This document shows positions 60,581-64,000 of a stretch of DNA of 64,000 nucleotides, one piece after another. The notes below the pieces were generated by a model, which saw only the letters and a program-made list of their open reading frames with translations, was not told the DNA's origin and did no database searches. Position numbers and translations under genes: made by a program. Every line of letters starts with the position of its first letter. The stretch's first letter is position 1. The DNA comes from Oxalobacteraceae sp. CFBP 13730. GTDB lineage: Bacteria > Pseudomonadota > Gammaproteobacteria > Burkholderiales > Burkholderiaceae_D. The DNA lies in NCBI GenBank assembly GCA_014841835.1, contig JACYUQ010000002.1, positions 1,054,001 through 1,118,000 on the forward strand, given 5' to 3'.

Positions 60581-61714
60581 ATGACCATCAAAAACACCAA
60601 ACAACCGAAGACCAGCGCCAGCGCGCCCCTCCAACGCCCGCCGGCCGAACTGCTGTACGCGGACCAGCTCGCGCAACTGGCCGCGCGCGATGGCGACGTC
60701 AAGCCGCCCGGCTGGGGCTTGAGCATGCGGGCGGCGCGCAGTTTCATCCTGGGCGACGCGTCGCTCGGCATCCCGGCCAAGATCGTCGCGCCCGTCTCGA
60801 GCATCGAGCGCATGCTCGTCACGCTGGCCACCGGGCGCGGCCTGATGCTCGTGGGCGAGCCGGGCACGGCCAAGTCGCTGCTGTCCGAGCTGCTCGCCTG
60901 CGCCGTCTCCGGCGTGTCGACGCTGACGATCCAGGGCGGCGCGTCGATCACCGAAGACCAGATCAAGTATGGCTGGAACTACGCGCTCTTGATCAACGAA
61001 GGGCCGTCGCCACGGGCGCTGGTGCCGGCGCCGCTGTACCTCGGCATGCAGCAGGGCCGGATCGTGCGCTTCGAAGAGATCACGCGCGCGCCGCTCGAGG
61101 TCCAGGACTGCCTGCTGGGCATGCTGTCCGACCGCGTCATGGCCGTGCCCGAACTGGGGGGCGCCGACGGCATGCTGTACGCCCGCGAGGGCTTCAACAT
61201 CATCGCCACGGCCAATACGCGTGACCGGGGCGTGAACGAAATGAGCGCAGCGCTCAAGCGCCGCTTCGATTTCGAGACCGTGTTCCCGATCCTCGACTTC
61301 GAGCGCGAGCTGACCCTGGTGGCTGATTCGGCGGCCCTGCTGCTGGCCCGCAGCGGCATCCCCACGACGCTGCCGCCGCAGGTGCTCGAACTGCTGGTGA
61401 GCACCTTCCGCGACCTGCGCGGCGCGCAGGATGGCCACGCGGCGCCGGGCAGCGGGTCGGCGATGGACAGGCTCAGCGCCGTCATGTCGACCGCCGAAGC
61501 GGTCAATGTGGCGCATGCGGTGGGCATCCGCGCCTGGTATCTCGAGGGGCGCGAGGGCAACCCGGCCGACGTGGTCGACTGCATCGCCGGCACGGTCGTC
61601 AAGGACAATGCCGACGACCATGCCAAGCTGCGCCGCTACTTCGAGCAGAAGGTCGCCAAACGCTCGGGCGAGCACTGGCGCGCCTACTACGACGCCCGGC
61701 ACCGCCTGCCGTGA
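60581..61714 (+). CDS. MoxR-family AAA+ ATPase (YehL-like)
   Basis: This 377-residue AAA+ ATPase has Walker A GEPGTAKS at 92-99 and Walker B region GRIVRFEEITRAP with Glu165-Glu166, where most MoxR proteins have Asp-Glu. Sensor 1 is at TANTRDRG and the arginine-finger region is LKRRFDFE. MoxR ATPases act as chaperones that remodel or insert cofactors into partner proteins, usually with a VWA-domain protein. ATG 60581 lies 8 bp after the WGR-DUF4132 stop. Its stop overlaps the next gene by four bases. A VWA partner should follow beyond the window edge. Confidence 0.9.
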   Translation: MTIKNTKQPKTSASAPLQRPPAELLYADQLAQLAARDGDVKPPGWGLSMRAARSFILGDASLGIPAKIVAPVSSIERMLVTLATGRGLMLVGEPGTAKSLLSELLACAVSGVSTLTIQGGASITEDQIKYGWNYALLINEGPSPRALVPAPLYLGMQQGRIVRFEEITRAPLEVQDCLLGMLSDRVMAVPELGGADGMLYAREGFNIIATANTRDRGVNEMSAALKRRFDFETVFPILDFERELTLVADSAALLLARSGIPTTLPPQVLELLVSTFRDLRGAQDGHAAPGSGSAMDRLSAVMSTAEAVNVAHAVGIRAWYLEGREGNPADVVDCIAGTVVKDNADDHAKLRRYFEQKVAKRSGEHWRAYYDARHRLP

Positions 61715-64000
61715 TCCGGCAAGCCGACGCCACAGCCGACGCACTGTCGATCATCGGCGTGCGCCATCACAGCCCGGCCTGCGCCAGGCTGGTGGCGGCG
61801 CGCATCCGCGCCATCCGGCCCGCGTATGTGCTGATCGAGGGCCCGGCCGACTTCAACTTGCGGCTCGATGAACTGGCGCTGCCGCACCGGCTGCCCATCG
61901 CCATCTACAGCTATCTGTCGGACGGCGAGAACCAGCATGGCTCGTGGTCGCCGTTCGCCGCGCACTCGCCCGAATGGCAGGCACTGTCGGTCGGGCGCGA
62001 ACTGGATGCGCAGGTGCGCTTCATCGACCTGCCGGCCTGGCACGATGCGTTTTCCGAGACGCTCAACCGCTACGCCGACATCGACGGCACCGACCAGGAA
62101 GCGCGCGCGCACGCCTACCTCGATGGCCTGGCCGAAGCGCTGGGCACCGAGGGCCGCGATGCGCTGTGGGACCAGCTGTTCGAGGACCACGCCGACCTGG
62201 ACCTGCTCGAGGCCAGCCTGGTGCAGTATTTCGCGCATCTGCGCAACGACGATCCCGGCTCGATCGGCAACGCCGCGCGCGAAGCGATGATGGCCCAGTG
62301 GATCGGCTGGGCCATGGCGCAGGGCCACGGCCCGGTGCTGGTCGTGTGTGGCGGCTACCATGCGCCGGCGCTGGCGCGCCTGTGGCCGGCAGCCCGTGCG
62401 GGCTATCGGCCGGGCGACCCTGAACCGGCCACCCCGGCGCCCGGCGGCGCGACGCCGATTGATGTCCGACACGGGTCGTTTCTCGTGCCATACACCTTCA
62501 AGCGGCTGGACGCGTTTTCGGGCTACGCCTCGGGCATGCCGTCGCCGGCGTATTACGACTGGGTGTGGCAGCACGGCCTGGAAGGCGCCGGACGCCAGTT
62601 GCTGCAACGGGTGCTGGAACGCCTGCGCGCGAAAAAGTTGCCGGCGTCGACTGCCGACCTGATAGCCGTGCATCTGCGCGCGCATGGCCTGACCATGTTG
62701 CGCGGCCACCGTACCCCGCTGCGGAGCGACTGGCTCGATGCGCTGGCCGGCACGCTGGTGGCCGATGCGCTGGACGTGCCGCTGCCGTGGACCTACCGCG
62801 GGCCCATCCGCGCCGGCACCGATCCGGTGCTCGTGCAGACGATGGACGTGCTGGCTGGCGACGGTGCCGGTGTGCTGGCGCCGGGCACGCCACAGCCGCC
62901 GCTGGTCGCCTCGTTCCTGGCCGAGCTGGCCGCTGCCGGCTTGCCGCTGCAACGTCAGCCGGTCGACGTCGAGCTGGACCTGCACACGCCGGAGGGCCGG
63001 CGGCGCAGCCAGGTGCTGCACCGGATCGCCCTGCTCGACCTGCCGGGCTTCGTGCGCAAGAGCGGGCCGGGCTGGGCGCTGGCGGGCCAGTCAACCGAGT
63101 GCTGGACCATCAGTCAGCCGTTTGCGCAGACGGCCGCGCTGATCGAGGCCGGCGCCTGGGGCGCCACGCTGCTGGACGCCGCCCGCGCCAGGCTGGAAGA
63201 CCGCCTGCGCAGCGCCGGCCGGCAGATCGATGCACTGGCGCGCCTGCTCGACCGCGCCGCCTTTGCCGGCCTCCCCGGGCTAAGTACGGCGGTGCTGGCC
63301 GAACTGCAGGCAGCCGTGGCCGAGGAAGCGCGCTTCGAGCCGCTGGGCACGGCCGTCGGCACGCTGTTCATGCTGCTGCGTCACGGGCACATGCTTGGTA
63401 TGGCCGACGCGCCGGTGCTGCGGGTGGTGATCGAGGCCGGGGTCGACCGCGCCCTGTGGCTGCTCGAGCCGCCTGCCGCCGTGCCCGCGGGCCAGGTGGA
63501 CGAGCACATCGCGGCGCTGGTGGCGCTACGCCAGATCGCACTCGACGTGATCAGCAGCCGGCGCGAGGAGGCAGGCAGCGTGCTGGCGATCGATGTGCCG
63601 CGCATGCTGGCGGTGTTCGAACGCAAGGCCGCCAGCGTGGCGTCCGCCCCGCTCAGCCGTGGCGGCGCACTGGGCGCGGTGATCGGCCTTCGCGCCCACG
63701 ACGGTGAAGCCGCCGCGCCGCTCGCGGCACTGGCGCTTCACGTGCTCGACAGCCTGACACCGGCGCAACTGGGCGACGCCGTCAGCGGCTTGCTGGCGCT
63801 GGCGCGCGACGCGCTGCTGCACGAGACGCACTTCGTCGCCGGCCTGGACGCCCGCATCCAGCGCCTGGCCGACGACGAATTCGTCAGCGCCCTGCCCGCC
63901 CTGCGCGCCGCGTTCGGCTGGCTGCCCACGCGCGAACGGGGCGACCTGGCGTCGCAGGTGCTGGGCCTGCACGACGCGTCGCACCTGTCGCGCCATGACC
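61711..64000 (+). CDS. DUF5682-family protein (YehM-like), 3' end outside window
   Basis: A GTG at 61711 overlaps the MoxR stop (GTGA). The frame stays open for 763 codons to the right edge, so the gene is incomplete. N-terminal motifs are GVRHHSPACARLV (His19-His20), LIEGPADFN (Glu43) and VVCGGYHAPAL (His217); this set of His/Glu positions recalls the EreA/ChaN/TraB-like metal-dependent fold. Later parts include SFLVPYTFKRLDAFSGYASGMPSPAYYDWVW and long helical segments. DUF5682 proteins accompany MoxR and VWA genes in many bacteria. Their activity is unproven. Confidence 0.85.
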   Translation, partial: MIRQADATADALSIIGVRHHSPACARLVAARIRAIRPAYVLIEGPADFNLRLDELALPHRLPIAIYSYLSDGENQHGSWSPFAAHSPEWQALSVGRELDAQVRFIDLPAWHDAFSETLNRYADIDGTDQEARAHAYLDGLAEALGTEGRDALWDQLFEDHADLDLLEASLVQYFAHLRNDDPGSIGNAAREAMMAQWIGWAMAQGHGPVLVVCGGYHAPALARLWPAARAGYRPGDPEPATPAPGGATPIDVRHGSFLVPYTFKRLDAFSGYASGMPSPAYYDWVWQHGLEGAGRQLLQRVLERLRAKKLPASTADLIAVHLRAHGLTMLRGHRTPLRSDWLDALAGTLVADALDVPLPWTYRGPIRAGTDPVLVQTMDVLAGDGAGVLAPGTPQPPLVASFLAELAAAGLPLQRQPVDVELDLHTPEGRRRSQVLHRIALLDLPGFVRKSGPGWALAGQSTECWTISQPFAQTAALIEAGAWGATLLDAARARLEDRLRSAGRQIDALARLLDRAAFAGLPGLSTAVLAELQAAVAEEARFEPLGTAVGTLFMLLRHGHMLGMADAPVLRVVIEAGVDRALWLLEPPAAVPAGQVDEHIAALVALRQIALDVISSRREEAGSVLAIDVPRMLAVFERKAASVASAPLSRGGALGAVIGLRAHDGEAAAPLAALALHVLDSLTPAQLGDAVSGLLALARDALLHETHFVAGLDARIQRLADDEFVSALPALRAAFGWLPTRERGDLASQVLGLHDASHLSRHD

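Overview
The window is high-GC, gene-dense bacterial DNA of betaproteobacterial character, most likely from the Oxalobacteraceae (Massilia/Duganella/Telluria group). This is an inference from several signs: two Bug-type solute-binding proteins, a PEP-CTERM exoprotein with a sigma-54 promoter, CaiB/HMG-CoA-lyase catabolic clusters, five LysR regulators and a dispersed palindromic repeat typical of this group. I see no rRNA, tRNA, CRISPR array, integrase or intact insertion sequence.

Layout. 1-5.5 kb: the 3' end of a DUF11-type surface protein, then a signalling block (an HTH-receiver protein and two paralogous GAF-PAS histidine kinases). 5.9-7.3 kb: a MarR regulator coupled to a CPBP protease. 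7.4-13.9 kb: an RND efflux operon (adaptor, pump, response regulator, histidine kinase). 14-15.1 kb: an orphan tssA, followed by the first cluster of palindromic repeats. 15.5-25.5 kb: a YitT-family protein, a tartrate/malate block (dmlR-like regulator, dmlA/ttuC-like dehydrogenase, D-tartrate dehydratase tarD with its own LysR regulator, malic enzyme), a sugE/gdx exporter and a cold-shock protein. 25.6-31 kb: a nitroreductase and a Fur-boxed iron-uptake operon (TonB receptor plus PepSY-flavoprotein reductase). 31-37.4 kb: a Bug protein and an itaconate-type operon (citramalyl-CoA lyase, MaoC hydratase, acyl-CoA dehydrogenase, CoA-transferase) with a divergent LysR. 37.4-41.6 kb: the second repeat cluster, glycerate kinase, an MFS transporter and a CdaR regulator. 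42-50.2 kb: an RcnB-like protein, a large TonB receptor, a PEP-CTERM protein, a REC-PAS-GGDEF-EAL protein and two exported hypotheticals. 50.7-56.3 kb: a five-gene catabolic operon (MmgE/PrpD, LysR, CaiB, HMG-CoA-lyase-like, Bug). 56.6 kb to the right edge: a WGR-DUF4132 protein, a MoxR ATPase and a DUF5682 protein, resembling E. coli yehI-yehL-yehM.

How the parts fit. The window is rich in dicarboxylate and C5-diacid catabolism. Tartrate can go to oxaloacetate (TarD) or to glycerate/pyruvate (DmlA/TtuC type), glycerate to 2-phosphoglycerate (glycerate kinase), malate to pyruvate (MaeB), and itaconate to pyruvate plus acetyl-CoA. The best new observation is a 41-bp promoter element (32 of 41 positions identical) shared by the itaconate operon and the PrpD-HMGL operon 20 kb away, which suggests one split regulon. 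The least understood system is the MoxR/WGR-DUF4132/DUF5682 module at the right edge, cut by the window end.
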